The translations under genes were made by a program, and so were the position numbers. From positions 1 through 54,142 of the forward strand of contig CALXSE010000003.1 of NCBI GenBank assembly GCA_944391085.1: a stretch of 54,142 nt of DNA. Direction: 5' to 3'. Below, piece by piece: positions 8,586 to 15,664 of the stretch; position 1 is the stretch's first letter; every line of letters starts with the position of its first letter. The notes below the pieces were generated by a model. It saw only the letters and a list, made by a program, of their open reading frames with translations. It searched no databases and was not told the DNA's origin. The DNA comes from an uncultured Kiritimatiellota bacterium (lineage in GTDB: Bacteria; Verrucomicrobiota; Kiritimatiellia; RFP12; DVOR01).

Positions 8586-9705
8586 CGCTTTTCTCCAGCA
8601 GGAAAAGGTATTCGGTGAGTTTGAGCGGGCGTGAGGCGAGGTTGCGGCAGGCGCGGAACGTGTTGTAGGCGGTGGCGAAGGGGGTGACAGTCCCTATGCG
8701 CGAAAGCTCGGCGATAAAGGCATCGTGAGGGATGAATCCCTCGGAATTGTAGGAGATTAGGATAAAGCGGGCGGGACAATCGCGAATCAAGGAAAAGAGA
8801 ACATCCCGCGCCTCGGCGCGTTTGTTGTAGCGAGAACGATTCCAATCGGTGGGAATGCCGCTGACCCGGCTTGTCTCGGCGGACGGCTTACCGGAGACGA
8901 TCAAGTTAAGCATGAAGTAATTGGAACCGTAGGGATGCTGGTTGTAAGGTGGGTCGAGATACGCTAGGTCGACGGCCGGCATAGACTTGGCAAGCGCGTT
9001 GGCGTCGGCACGTCGGATGTCCACCTCGCACTCAAAGTTGGAAAAAATGGGAAGGCGCAATTGGATGTCGCCCAAAATACGTTGAAGCGCGTTGCGCCCC
9101 TCCCCACCGTAACAACCAATGCCTTGGCGGTTTTTGTAGAATCCCTTGAAGACGCCGGAGGTGTTGTTGTGGATGGATGCCTCCGCAAGCAACGGGGCCA
9201 GAAGCAGGGGACGGATGGTTGGAGCCACAGCGTCGAGCGCACGGCGGGCGGTGTCGAGGTAGATAGCGTTTCGGCGGGTGTAGAAGACGCGGTCGTCGGG
9301 GGTGATGGCGGATTCGTCCTTTGGCGCGTAAGCGGCGGCGATGAACCCAGGCGCCCAGTCCCGCGCGATGGCTTCGCATGTCGCGGCATAGGCTTGGCGC
9401 AGGGCTGGCCAGTCGATTTCCGAGGCGTTGGCGAGGTAACACCGCGCGATGACCTCCGCATAGGCTTCCAAATCGTTGGAAATCAGCAGAGAGGCGTATT
9501 GCTTGAAGTAACGGGAGACAATCCCGCTACCCGCGAAAAGATCCGCTACGCGCAGTTTGTCTTGTCCCAAACGGCGCACGACCTGCGAGACGGCGCCATC
9601 CAGAAATGGGAGCAACGCCCGCTTGTTGCCGAGGTATGTCACCAATTGTTGGGTCAGATACTGTTCTGACTCGAATTGCGGCAACACTGTTTGGCGGGCG
9701 TACAT
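8575..9705 (-). CDS. D12-class DNA adenine N6-methyltransferase
   Basis: 376 residues. YLGNKRALLPFL (near 20-31) and LFAGSGIVSRYFK (near 58-70) form the SAM-binding region, and LAYLDPPYNQHPYGSNYF carries catalytic motif IV (DPPY). This order matches D12/Dam-like (alpha class) adenine methyltransferases with the target domain in between. It lies immediately upstream of the EcoRI-family nuclease and presumably protects host sites. The start ATG at 9705 is only 5 nt after the purH stop, with no good Shine-Dalgarno, suggesting coupling. GC content is lower than the flanks. Confidence 0.85.
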   Translation of the reverse strand: MYARQTVLPQFESEQYLTQQLVTYLGNKRALLPFLDGAVSQVVRRLGQDKLRVADLFAGSGIVSRYFKQYASLLISNDLEAYAEVIARCYLANASEIDWPALRQAYAATCEAIARDWAPGFIAAAYAPKDESAITPDDRVFYTRRNAIYLDTARRALDAVAPTIRPLLLAPLLAEASIHNNTSGVFKGFYKNRQGIGCYGGEGRNALQRILGDIQLRLPIFSNFECEVDIRRADANALAKSMPAVDLAYLDPPYNQHPYGSNYFMLNLIVSGKPSAETSRVSGIPTDWNRSRYNKRAEARDVLFSLIRDCPARFILISYNSEGFIPHDAFIAELSRIGTVTPFATAYNTFRACRNLASRPLKLTEYLFLLEKSDVR

Positions 9706-9710
9706 AGTTC

Positions 9711-10388
9711 TCAATGCAGGCAGTAGGCGGCGGTGACGGCCTCGGGGGCGGTCTTGGCGAAGAAGGAGGCGATGGCGGTGTCGTAGTCGGCGGTGTGGGC
9801 GAAGGCCTTCTTCATGAGGTAGAAACGGGTGTCGAGGCCGAGGGTGCCGTTGTGCTCGGCGAGCTCTTTGGCCAGGCGGGGATAGTCGGCCGGGTCGGTG
9901 ACGGAGGCGACGCGGAGGTAGTTCTTGGCGGAGGCGCGGACCATGCAGGGGCCGCCGATGTCGATGTTGGTGCGGGCCTGCTCGGGGGTGACGCCGGGGA
10001 TGGCGACGGTGTTCTTGAAGGGGTAGAGGTTGACGACGACGAGATCGATGGGGGCGGCGTCGAGGCGGCGCATGTCGGCCTGGTGGGCGTCGTTGTAGGT
10101 CTCGGAGAGGAGGCCCATGTAAATCTTGAAGTCGAGGGTCTTGACGAGGCCGCCCTGCATCTCGGGCTGGCCGGTGTAGTCGGAGACGGCCTGGAGGCGG
10201 TCTTCCTGGCCGGGTTTGAGCAGGGCCTTGATGGCGGCGTAGGTGCCGCCGGTGGAGAGGATGATGAGCCCGGGGCACGACTCGAGGAGGGCGGGGACGA
10301 AGGCGTCGAGCCCGGTCTTGTCGGAGACGGAGATGAGGGCGCGGCGGATGGCGATGCGGTTGTCGATGTCTTGGACGATGTTGAGCAT
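9711..10388 (-). CDS. purH: Stand-alone IMP cyclohydrolase domain of PurH
   Basis: 225 residues covering only the MGS-like N-terminal domain of PurH. The N-terminus RRALISVSDKTGLD, then STGGT, GGLVKTLDFKIYMG and NIDIGGP...RASAKN are the conserved IMP cyclohydrolase motifs. The enzyme closes FAICAR to IMP, the last step of purine synthesis. The C-terminal AICAR transformylase domain (about 300 residues) of normal PurH is absent and no remnant follows, because the next gene starts 5 nt later. A separate transformylase must be elsewhere. Start supported by AAAGGA upstream. It follows the vor genes with an 18-nt gap and is likely co-transcribed. Confidence 0.85.
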   Translation of the reverse strand: MLNIVQDIDNRIAIRRALISVSDKTGLDAFVPALLESCPGLIILSTGGTYAAIKALLKPGQEDRLQAVSDYTGQPEMQGGLVKTLDFKIYMGLLSETYNDAHQADMRRLDAAPIDLVVVNLYPFKNTVAIPGVTPEQARTNIDIGGPCMVRASAKNYLRVASVTDPADYPRLAKELAEHNGTLGLDTRFYLMKKAFAHTADYDTAIASFFAKTAPEAVTAAYCLH

Positions 10389-10406
10389 GGCGGCTTTTCC
10401 TTTCGG

Positions 10407-11834
10407 TCAGGGCAGTTCGCCGGTGAGGCCGTGGTGGCGGCAGTGGTCGATGGCGTTTTGGAGGACGGTCTTGTTGGCCGGGATGAGGGCGGGCTTCTTG
10501 GCGAAGGAGCGCTCAAGGGCCTCGACGAGCAACTGTTGGGGGATGCCCAGGGCGTCGAGGGCGATGAGGCCGCCGAGCATGGCGACGTTGGCGGCCTTGG
10601 GCACGCCGGCGGCGGTGGCGATGTCGATGGCCGGGATCTGGACGACGCGGACGCCCTCGGGCACCTCGGCGGGGTCGACGCGCACGGTGGCGTCGACAAG
10701 GGCCAGGCCGCCGGGGCGGACGGTGTGCAGGTGCTTGCCGCAGGCGGCCTGGTTCATCACCACCAGCAGCTCGGGGTGCTCCACGGCGGGGGCGCCGATG
10801 AGGTGGGTGGAGGTGACGACGGTGCACTGCGCGTCGCCGCCGCGCTGCTCGGGGCCGTAGCTGGGCAGCCACGTGGTCTGGAGGCCAAGGGCGCGCGCGG
10901 CGTCGGCCACCACCAGGCCCAGGGAGAGGATGCCCTGCCCGCCGAAGCCGGTGAACTTGAAGTGGCGCTCCTTGACCTCGCCGGCCTCGGGCGCGGGCTC
11001 CTCGCGGCCATCATCCCCAAAGAAATCCGCCAACCTGACCCAAGGCTTGGGCGCGGGGCGGGCGGGGGCCTCGGCGGAGCGGTCGCGCAGGCAGCCGAGG
11101 GGATACTCCTTCTCCATCTGCTCGATGACGAACCTGGCCGCGTCAAGCGGCTTGAGGCCGACGCTGGTGGGGCAGGGCGAGAGGATCTCGACGAAGGTGT
11201 AGCCCTTGCGGTCGCGCTGAATCTCCAGCGCGTGGCGGATGGCCTTGCGCGCCTGCATGATGCGCGGCGTATCGGCCACGGAGACGCGCTCGACGTAGAC
11301 CGGCAGGCGCAGGGCGTTGACGAGCTCGCACAGGTGCAGCGGCATCCCGTCGGTCGCGGGGTTGCGGCCGAGGGGCGAGGTGGTGGTCTTCTGCCCGATG
11401 AGGGTGGTGGGGGCCATCTGGCCGCCGGTCATGCCATAGATGGAGTTGTTGACGAAGAAGACGGCCATGTGCTCGCCGCGGGCGGCCGCCTGCAACGTGT
11501 GCCCCAGGCCGATGGCCGCCAGGTCGCCGTCGCCCTGGTAGGAGATGACGATGGCCTTGTCGCGCAGGCGGCTGATGGCGGTGGCCATGCTGGGCGCCTG
11601 CCCGTGGCCCGCGCTCACGCCGCCCACGTCCCAATAATAGTAGCCGAAGACGGCGCACCCGATGGGGTTCACGATGACGGTGCGATCCTGCAGGCCCAGC
11701 TCGGTGTAGGCCTCGGAAAGCAGCTTGTGCACGATGCCGTGGCCGCAGCCGGCGCAGTAGTGCGTCGCCCGCGTCTCCGAGCCGGAACGGCGGAAGACGG
11801 GAAACATCCCCTTGGTCTCAAGCACGCTGTCCAT
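10407..11834 (-). CDS. vorA: 2-oxoacid:ferredoxin oxidoreductase, fused beta and gamma subunits (Vor type)
   Basis: 475 residues. Residues about 1-255 are the TPP-binding beta subunit (HYCAGCGHGI, then GDGDLAAIG...NNSIYGMTGGQ, the TPP/Mg site). Residues about 290-470 are the gamma subunit (FTGFGGQGILSLG...GPEQRGGDAQCTV). In many organisms these are separate genes; here they form one chain with a short Pro/Ala-rich linker. With the alpha and delta genes the complex would oxidise branched-chain 2-oxoacids to acyl-CoA, reducing ferredoxin. Two starts are possible: GTG at 11837 or ATG at 11834. The ATG is chosen because AAGGAGG lies about 7 nt upstream. Confidence 0.88.
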   Translation of the reverse strand: MDSVLETKGMFPVFRRSGSETRATHYCAGCGHGIVHKLLSEAYTELGLQDRTVIVNPIGCAVFGYYYWDVGGVSAGHGQAPSMATAISRLRDKAIVISYQGDGDLAAIGLGHTLQAAARGEHMAVFFVNNSIYGMTGGQMAPTTLIGQKTTTSPLGRNPATDGMPLHLCELVNALRLPVYVERVSVADTPRIMQARKAIRHALEIQRDRKGYTFVEILSPCPTSVGLKPLDAARFVIEQMEKEYPLGCLRDRSAEAPARPAPKPWVRLADFFGDDGREEPAPEAGEVKERHFKFTGFGGQGILSLGLVVADAARALGLQTTWLPSYGPEQRGGDAQCTVVTSTHLIGAPAVEHPELLVVMNQAACGKHLHTVRPGGLALVDATVRVDPAEVPEGVRVVQIPAIDIATAAGVPKAANVAMLGGLIALDALGIPQQLLVEALERSFAKKPALIPANKTVLQNAIDHCRHHGLTGELP

Positions 11835-12880
11835 CACATCGCCTCCTTCACCGTACGCACGATGTCCGCCACCGGGATGAGCATACCGCCCATGCGGTTG
11901 ATGAGGCCCACCTGGGCCGGCCTGCCGGCCTTGGCCAGGTGGAGCACGGCGTCGTCACGGAACTGCCCCGCGCTCATCTCCACCGTCCACAGCCGCCTGT
12001 CCGCCAGCGGCAGGAGCGCGTCGATCGGGAAGGGCGAGAGCGTGATGGGCCGGAAGAGCCCCGCCCGCACCCCCTCCGCGCGCAACGCGTCCACCGCGCT
12101 CCGCGCCGTGCGCGCGCTCGACCCGAAAGCCAGGAGCACCGCCTCGGCGTCCTCGCACCGGTAAAGCTCGGCCCGCTGGAACGCGCGCTCCATCTTGGCG
12201 TACTTCTCCTGCAGGCGGACGTTCATCGCCTCCTGCGCCGGCGCGTCCAGGTAAATGGAGGTGAGCAGGTTGCGCCGCGTCTCCGCAGTGCCCTGCGTGG
12301 CCCAGGCCGAGGTGTCGACGGGCCCGGCCTCCTCCTTCGGCAGGCGCAACGGCTCCATCATCTGCCCCAGCTGCCCATCCGCCAGCACGATGGCCGGCGT
12401 GCGGAACTCAAAGGCCTTCTCGAAGGCCAGCATCGTCAGGTCGCACATCTCCTGCACGCTCCCCGGCGCCAGCACGATGCAGCGGTAAGACCCATGCCCG
12501 CCCCCGTGCACCACCTGGCCGTAGTCCGCCTGCTCCGGGTAGACGTTGCCCAGGCCGGGCCCCGCGCGCATCACGTCCACGATCACCGTCGGGATATCCG
12601 TCGCCGCCATGTAGGAGATGGCCTCCTGCATCAACGAGAAGCCCGGTCCGGAAGTCGCCGTCAGCGCCCGGCACCCCGCCGCCGCCGCGCCGTAAAGCAT
12701 ATACGCCACCGCGTCCTCGCTCTCCCCCTGCACAAAGACGCGCCCCGTCGCCGGGAAATACTCCGCCGCCTTGTGCGCCACCTCGCTCGCCGGCGTGATG
12801 GGATAGCCGAAATACCCCTCCGCGCCCGCGTAAAGCGCGCCGATCACCACCGCCTCGTTGCCCTTCACGAACTTCGTCAT
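11834..12880 (-). CDS. vorB: 3-methyl-2-oxobutanoate:ferredoxin oxidoreductase alpha subunit
   Basis: 348 residues. KGNEAVVIGAL...GYFGYPITPASE at the N-terminus, ATSGPGFSLMQEAISYM near 75-95 and RAGPGLGNVYPEQADYGQVVHGGGHG near 105-130 closely fit the VorB pattern. This favours branched-chain 2-oxoacid over pyruvate or 2-oxoglutarate as substrate, although specificity cannot be proven from sequence. The start overlaps the ferredoxin gene stop (ATGA), and the stop overlaps the beta-gamma gene, so the three are translationally coupled. Confidence 0.85.
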   Translation of the reverse strand: MTKFVKGNEAVVIGALYAGAEGYFGYPITPASEVAHKAAEYFPATGRVFVQGESEDAVAYMLYGAAAAGCRALTATSGPGFSLMQEAISYMAATDIPTVIVDVMRAGPGLGNVYPEQADYGQVVHGGGHGSYRCIVLAPGSVQEMCDLTMLAFEKAFEFRTPAIVLADGQLGQMMEPLRLPKEEAGPVDTSAWATQGTAETRRNLLTSIYLDAPAQEAMNVRLQEKYAKMERAFQRAELYRCEDAEAVLLAFGSSARTARSAVDALRAEGVRAGLFRPITLSPFPIDALLPLADRRLWTVEMSAGQFRDDAVLHLAKAGRPAQVGLINRMGGMLIPVADIVRTVKEAM

Positions 12881-13113
12881 TGCGCGCCCCCCTTCCGGAC
12901 GATGCGGATGGCGTAAGGCTCCGGGCAATTGTAAAAGCAAATGCCGCACCCCACGCACCCGGAACCCTTGTAAGCCACCGCCTTCACGCCATAGCGGTTG
13001 TAAGTCTCCGAAATCGCCAGGCACCCCTTCGGGCACGCCGCCGCGCAACGCCCGCAACTCTTGCAGGCATCCGCCTCAATCGACGGATAGGGCCTCTCAA
13101 ATCGCTCGTCCAC
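12877..13113 (-). CDS. vorD: 2[4Fe-4S] ferredoxin-type delta subunit of the oxidoreductase
   Basis: 78 residues from a GTG start, chosen because GGAAGGAG lies six bases upstream and no better ATG exists. Two cluster motifs are present: CKSCGRCAAACPKGC and CVGCGICFYNCPEP. This is the electron-transfer subunit of the Vor complex. It is the first gene of the vor operon and overlaps vorB by four bases. Confidence 0.85.
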   Translation of the reverse strand: MDERFERPYPSIEADACKSCGRCAAACPKGCLAISETYNRYGVKAVAYKGSGCVGCGICFYNCPEPYAIRIVRKGGAQ

Positions 13114-13193
13114 GAGTCTCTCCTTCCGGTCGCTGTGGGAACGACGCCGCGCCCCGGCGAAAACCCGGCACGCAACGACCTCCGATGGCCCGC

Positions 13194-13222
13194 ATTCTAG
13201 CAAAACCCACGCCCGAAAACAA
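13194..13222 (-). promoter_or_regulatory. Promoter of the vor operon
   Basis: On the minus strand: -35 TTGTTT (13222-13217), 17-bp spacer, extended -10 TGC-TAGAAT (-10 hexamer 13199-13194). The predicted start is near 13187, giving a leader of about 73 nt before the GTG at 13113. The element matches the TTTTGCTANNAT pattern of other promoters in the window. Confidence 0.6.
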
Positions 13223-13258
13223 ACCCGCCGCACCCCGCGGCAAAGCCACCCCAAAAGC

Positions 13259-13334
13259 TGGTGGCAAGGGTCGGGATCGAACCGACGACACGCGAATTTT
13301 CAGTCCGCTGCTCTACCAACTGAGCTACCTCGCC
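13259..13334 (-). tRNA. tRNA-Phe (GAA)
   Basis: 76 nt including an encoded CCA. Acceptor GGCGAGG pairs with CCTTGCC, the D-arm is AGCTCAGTTGGTAGAGC, the anticodon loop is CTGAAAA (GAA) and the T-arm is GGTTCGATCCC. It is identical to the copy at 13430-13505. Confidence 0.95.
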
Positions 13335-13337
13335 AGA

Positions 13338-13412
13338 TGGCACCCCCAAGGAGAGTCGAACTCCTCTTACAGGCATGAAAAGCCCGTGTCCTAACCGATA
13401 GACGATGGGGGC
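13338..13412 (-). tRNA. tRNA-Glu (TTC)
   Basis: 75 nt with an encoded CCA. Acceptor GCCCCCA, D-arm GTCTATCGGTTAGGAC, anticodon loop with TTC (GGGCTTTTCATGCCT) and T-arm GAGTTCGACTC. The first acceptor pair is G-U. It lies between two tRNA-Phe copies, with 3 nt to the downstream tRNA. Confidence 0.95.
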
Positions 13413-13429
13413 AGGTGCCGCTTGACGAC

Positions 13430-13505
13430 TGGTGGCAAGGGTCGGGATCGAACCGACGACACGCGAATTTTCAGTCCGCTGCTCTACCAACTGAGCTACC
13501 TCGCC
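13430..13505 (-). tRNA. tRNA-Phe (GAA), second identical copy
   Basis: 76 nt, identical to the copy at 13259-13334, with CCA encoded and anticodon GAA. It is the first gene of the three-tRNA unit, with a promoter immediately upstream at 13528-13557. Confidence 0.95.
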
Positions 13506-13527
13506 AGCGAAGCGTCAAGTGCTTTTC

Positions 13528-13557
13528 ATAATACCAAACCCAAACCCCAAAAAGCAA
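13528..13557 (-). promoter_or_regulatory. Promoter of the tRNA cluster
   Basis: Minus strand: -35 TTGCTT (13557-13552), 18-bp spacer, extended -10 TGG-TATTAT (hexamer 13533-13528), about 23 nt before the tRNA-Phe 5' end. A good match to the extended -10 class seen elsewhere in the window. Confidence 0.6.
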
Positions 13558-13617
13558 GACCTTTTTTCGCGCGCCCCAAAAAGCGCGCGCCCCCCACGGG
13601 CGGCGCGCCCCGGGCCC

Positions 13618-14085
13618 TCACGCCCCGGGCGCCGGCGAGGCCGCCTGGCGAGGCTCGGCCGCGCCCCCACCCTCCGCCTCCGGCGCGGGAACCCCGCCCT
13701 CCGCCGGACGCCGCGCGGGCGCGCGCCCCGCCTCAATCTCGTCCGCCAGACGCTCCAACTCCGCCGCACGGGCACGCAGACGCGCCGCGCGCGCCTCCCG
13801 GGACGGCGCACGCCGGGCCCCCTCGGGCCCCTTGCCCTGACGCCACGCCCGCACACGCCCCGGACGCCCCGGCCGCTCCCGCACCGCCGCGCAATCCCCG
13901 GGCGCAGCGCAATCCCCGGGCGCAGCGCAATCCTCGGGCGCCGCACACGCGCACGGCCCGCGGACACCGCCCGCCCCGCATCCACGCACTGCCGGGCGCG
14001 CCACGCAGGCGCCTCCCACGCACTCCTGCGCCAACGCCGCGCCAGCAAGCGCCAGCGCCGCAACGACAATCGACATCCTTCTCAT
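13618..14085 (-). CDS. Small secreted protein with Cys-Ala-Ala-Pro-Gly-Asp repeats
   Basis: 155 residues, not a recognised family. The start ATG at 14085 is preceded by AAAGGAGG about 9 nt upstream. The signal peptide is MRRMSIVVAALALAGAALA before QECVGG. Mature residues 20-65 are Cys- and Gly-rich, including three tandem CAAP(E/G)D units encoded by an 18-bp DNA repeat (13891-13944). The C-terminal half is a basic/acidic Ala- and Arg-rich helical stretch (RLRARAAELERLADEIEAG). It stands alone between the tRNAs and the glycan cluster. The Cys repeats could form periplasmic disulfides or bind metal, which is speculation. Confidence 0.65.
   Translation of the reverse strand: MRRMSIVVAALALAGAALAQECVGGACVARPAVRGCGAGGVRGPCACAAPEDCAAPGDCAAPGDCAAVRERPGRPGRVRAWRQGKGPEGARRAPSREARAARLRARAAELERLADEIEAGRAPARRPAEGGVPAPEAEGGGAAEPRQAASPAPGA
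13891..13944. repeat. 18-bp tandem repeat, three units
   Basis: Three consecutive copies of GCAATCCCCGGGCGCAGC (the third with two changes) inside the small Cys-rich secreted gene. Each unit encodes six residues in frame, so copy-number change would lengthen or shorten the protein without a frameshift. Confidence 0.85.
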
Positions 14086-14142
14086 CGCACTGTCCTCCTT
14101 TCGACACGGACAGCATAACACAATCCCACCCGCCCGGGAAGC

Positions 14143-14178
14143 CCCGCCGCAAGCCCGATTCCCGCCGCAAGCCCGATT
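14143..14178. repeat. 18-bp direct repeat overlapping the glycan-cluster promoter
   Basis: Two perfect, adjacent copies of CCCGCCGCAAGCCCGATT. The second copy ends one base before the extended -10 (TGGTATAAT) of the first GT25 gene and covers the -35 region. It could be an operator duplication or a replication-slippage product. Confidence 0.8.
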
Positions 14179-14179
14179 A

Positions 14180-14188
14180 TGGTATAAT
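14180..14188 (+). promoter_or_regulatory. Extended -10 promoter giving a leaderless GT25 mRNA
   Basis: TGG-TATAAT (hexamer 14183-14188) ends six bases before the ATG at 14195. Transcription normally begins about seven bases after the -10 hexamer, which puts the start on the A of the ATG. No Shine-Dalgarno is present. The -35 region lies in the 18-bp direct repeat and is poor, as expected for an extended -10 promoter. Confidence 0.6.
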
Positions 14189-14194
14189 GGCGCC

Positions 14195-14935
14195 ATGCAG
14201 GCCTACCTCATCAACCTCGACCGCTCGCCCGAACGCCTCGCCGAGGCCGACGCTCAGCTCCGCGCCGCCGGCGTGGATTACGTCCGCGTCCCGGCGGTGG
14301 ACGGCCTCGCCCTCACCGCGCGGGAACGCGGGGGCCCGGGCGCGCGACTGCGCTGGAAGCTGGTCTCGCACCGCTGGCCGCGCCCCACCGAGCTCGCCTG
14401 CGCCCTCTCCCACCAGCGCGCCTACCGCCGGATGCTCGAGGCCGGCGACGCGCGCGCCCTCGTCTTCGAGGACGACGTGGAGATCCCCGACCCCGCCTGG
14501 TTCCGCGAGGCGCTCGCCCGAATCGAGGCCGACGACGACCCCGCCGTCCCCACCGCCTGGCGCCTGGACCGTTGGCCCACCGAGCCGACGACGCCCGCGC
14601 GCGGCCTCTTCCCCGCGACCCTGGGCAAGGGCGACGGCGCGTGCGCCTACGCGCTGAACCGGGCGGGCGCGCGCCTCCTGACGCGGCTGAACGACCCGCC
14701 CCTCGCCATCGCGGACAGCTGGTCGCGCTGGGCGCGCCTGGGGCTGCGCGTGCGGATGATCCGCCCCGAGCCCTGCCGGCAGAGCGGCGCGGATTCGACC
14801 ATCGGCTATGGCTGGACGCCGCCGCGGCGCGCCACGTGGGGCTGGTACGTCGCTCTCTGGAACCTGCGCCAACGCCTCTGGCGGCCCGTCGAGACGGCGC
14901 TGGACGCCCTGCTCATCCGGATCACGGGGCGCTGA
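14195..14935 (+). CDS. GT25-family (LOS-type) glycosyltransferase, paralogue 1
   Basis: 246 residues. The GT25 pattern is YLINLDRSPERL at the N-terminus, ELACALSHQRAYRR near 70 and VFEDDVEIP near 90 (the EDD metal/nucleotide-sugar site). GT25 enzymes add sugars, often galactose, to lipooligosaccharide or capsule. The first of three GT25 paralogues in the cluster. The first ~110 bp are almost identical at DNA level to those at 14937 and 16561, while the C-terminal halves diverge except for a shared RATWGWYVALW-type tail. It starts from a leaderless promoter, and the next gene begins two bases after its stop. Confidence 0.82.
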   Translation: MQAYLINLDRSPERLAEADAQLRAAGVDYVRVPAVDGLALTARERGGPGARLRWKLVSHRWPRPTELACALSHQRAYRRMLEAGDARALVFEDDVEIPDPAWFREALARIEADDDPAVPTAWRLDRWPTEPTTPARGLFPATLGKGDGACAYALNRAGARLLTRLNDPPLAIADSWSRWARLGLRVRMIRPEPCRQSGADSTIGYGWTPPRRATWGWYVALWNLRQRLWRPVETALDALLIRITGR

Positions 14936-14936
14936 G

Positions 14937-15662
14937 ATGCAGGCCTACCTCATTAACCTCGACCGCTCGCCCGAACGCCTCGCCGAGGCCGACGCCCAGC
15001 TCCGCGCCGCCGGCGTGGCCTACGTCCGCGTCCCGGCGGTGGACGGGCGCGCGCTTCCGCCGCGGGAGCGCCGCCGCGCGGTGAACCGCCTGCGCTACTG
15101 CCTCATCCACGCCGGCCTCCCGAATGCGGGGACGGTCGGCTGCGCGCTCTCCCACCAGGCGGTCTACCGGCGCCTGGCGGAGGCGGGCGTCCCCCTGGCC
15201 GCGGTCTTCGAGGACGACGTGACCGTGCCCGAGCCGGCCCGCCTGCGCGAGGCCCTGGCGCGCATCGAAGCGACGGACGAGCCCGCCGTGCCGACGGTGT
15301 GGCGGCTGGAACGCCGCCCCGGCGAGCCCGGGGGCCTGCCCCCGGGGCTTTACCCGGTGACGGCCGCCTCGATGGGCACCTATGCCTACGCGCTGAACCT
15401 GGCGGCCGCGCGGCGGCTGATGGCGCTGAACGGCCCGCCCATCGTCACCCTGGCGGACGATTGGCCGCGCTTCTCGCGGCTGGGCGTGCGGGTCTGGTCG
15501 GTGCGCCCCGAGCCCTGCGGGCATGGCGGCGAAAGCTCGACGATCTCCGTGGAGCCCCAGCCCCAGCGGGCCCGCTGGGGCTGGTACGCCGCCCTCTGGC
15601 GCGCCCGCCGCCGCGCCCTGCACGCCCTCGATTGGCTGGCCACGCGCCTGACGGGGAGATAG
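14937..15662 (+). CDS. GT25-family glycosyltransferase, paralogue 2
   Basis: 241 residues. YLINLDRSPERL, GCALSHQAVYRR and VFEDDVTVP mark the same GT25 fold as the preceding gene. The first 110 bp are near-identical to those at 14195, then the sequences drift. The acceptor-side half (about 120-215) differs strongly, which suggests a different acceptor or donor. The tail keeps the RWGWYAALWRARRRAL motif shared by all three paralogues, a short amphipathic C-terminus possibly for membrane association. It starts one base after the previous stop, so it is translationally coupled. Confidence 0.82.
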   Translation: MQAYLINLDRSPERLAEADAQLRAAGVAYVRVPAVDGRALPPRERRRAVNRLRYCLIHAGLPNAGTVGCALSHQAVYRRLAEAGVPLAAVFEDDVTVPEPARLREALARIEATDEPAVPTVWRLERRPGEPGGLPPGLYPVTAASMGTYAYALNLAAARRLMALNGPPIVTLADDWPRFSRLGVRVWSVRPEPCGHGGESSTISVEPQPQRARWGWYAALWRARRRALHALDWLATRLTGR

Positions 15663-15664
15663 CC

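Noticed and set aside
9714..12164. A plus-strand reading frame of 816 codons opposite purH and vorA
   Set aside because: The reverse strand carries two well-matched enzymes over the same bases. The plus product is Gly/Val/Asp/Ala rich without motifs.
13891..13944. Short tandem repeat considered as a CRISPR array
   Set aside because: Units are 18 bp with no spacers and lie in a coding frame; no cas genes are nearby.
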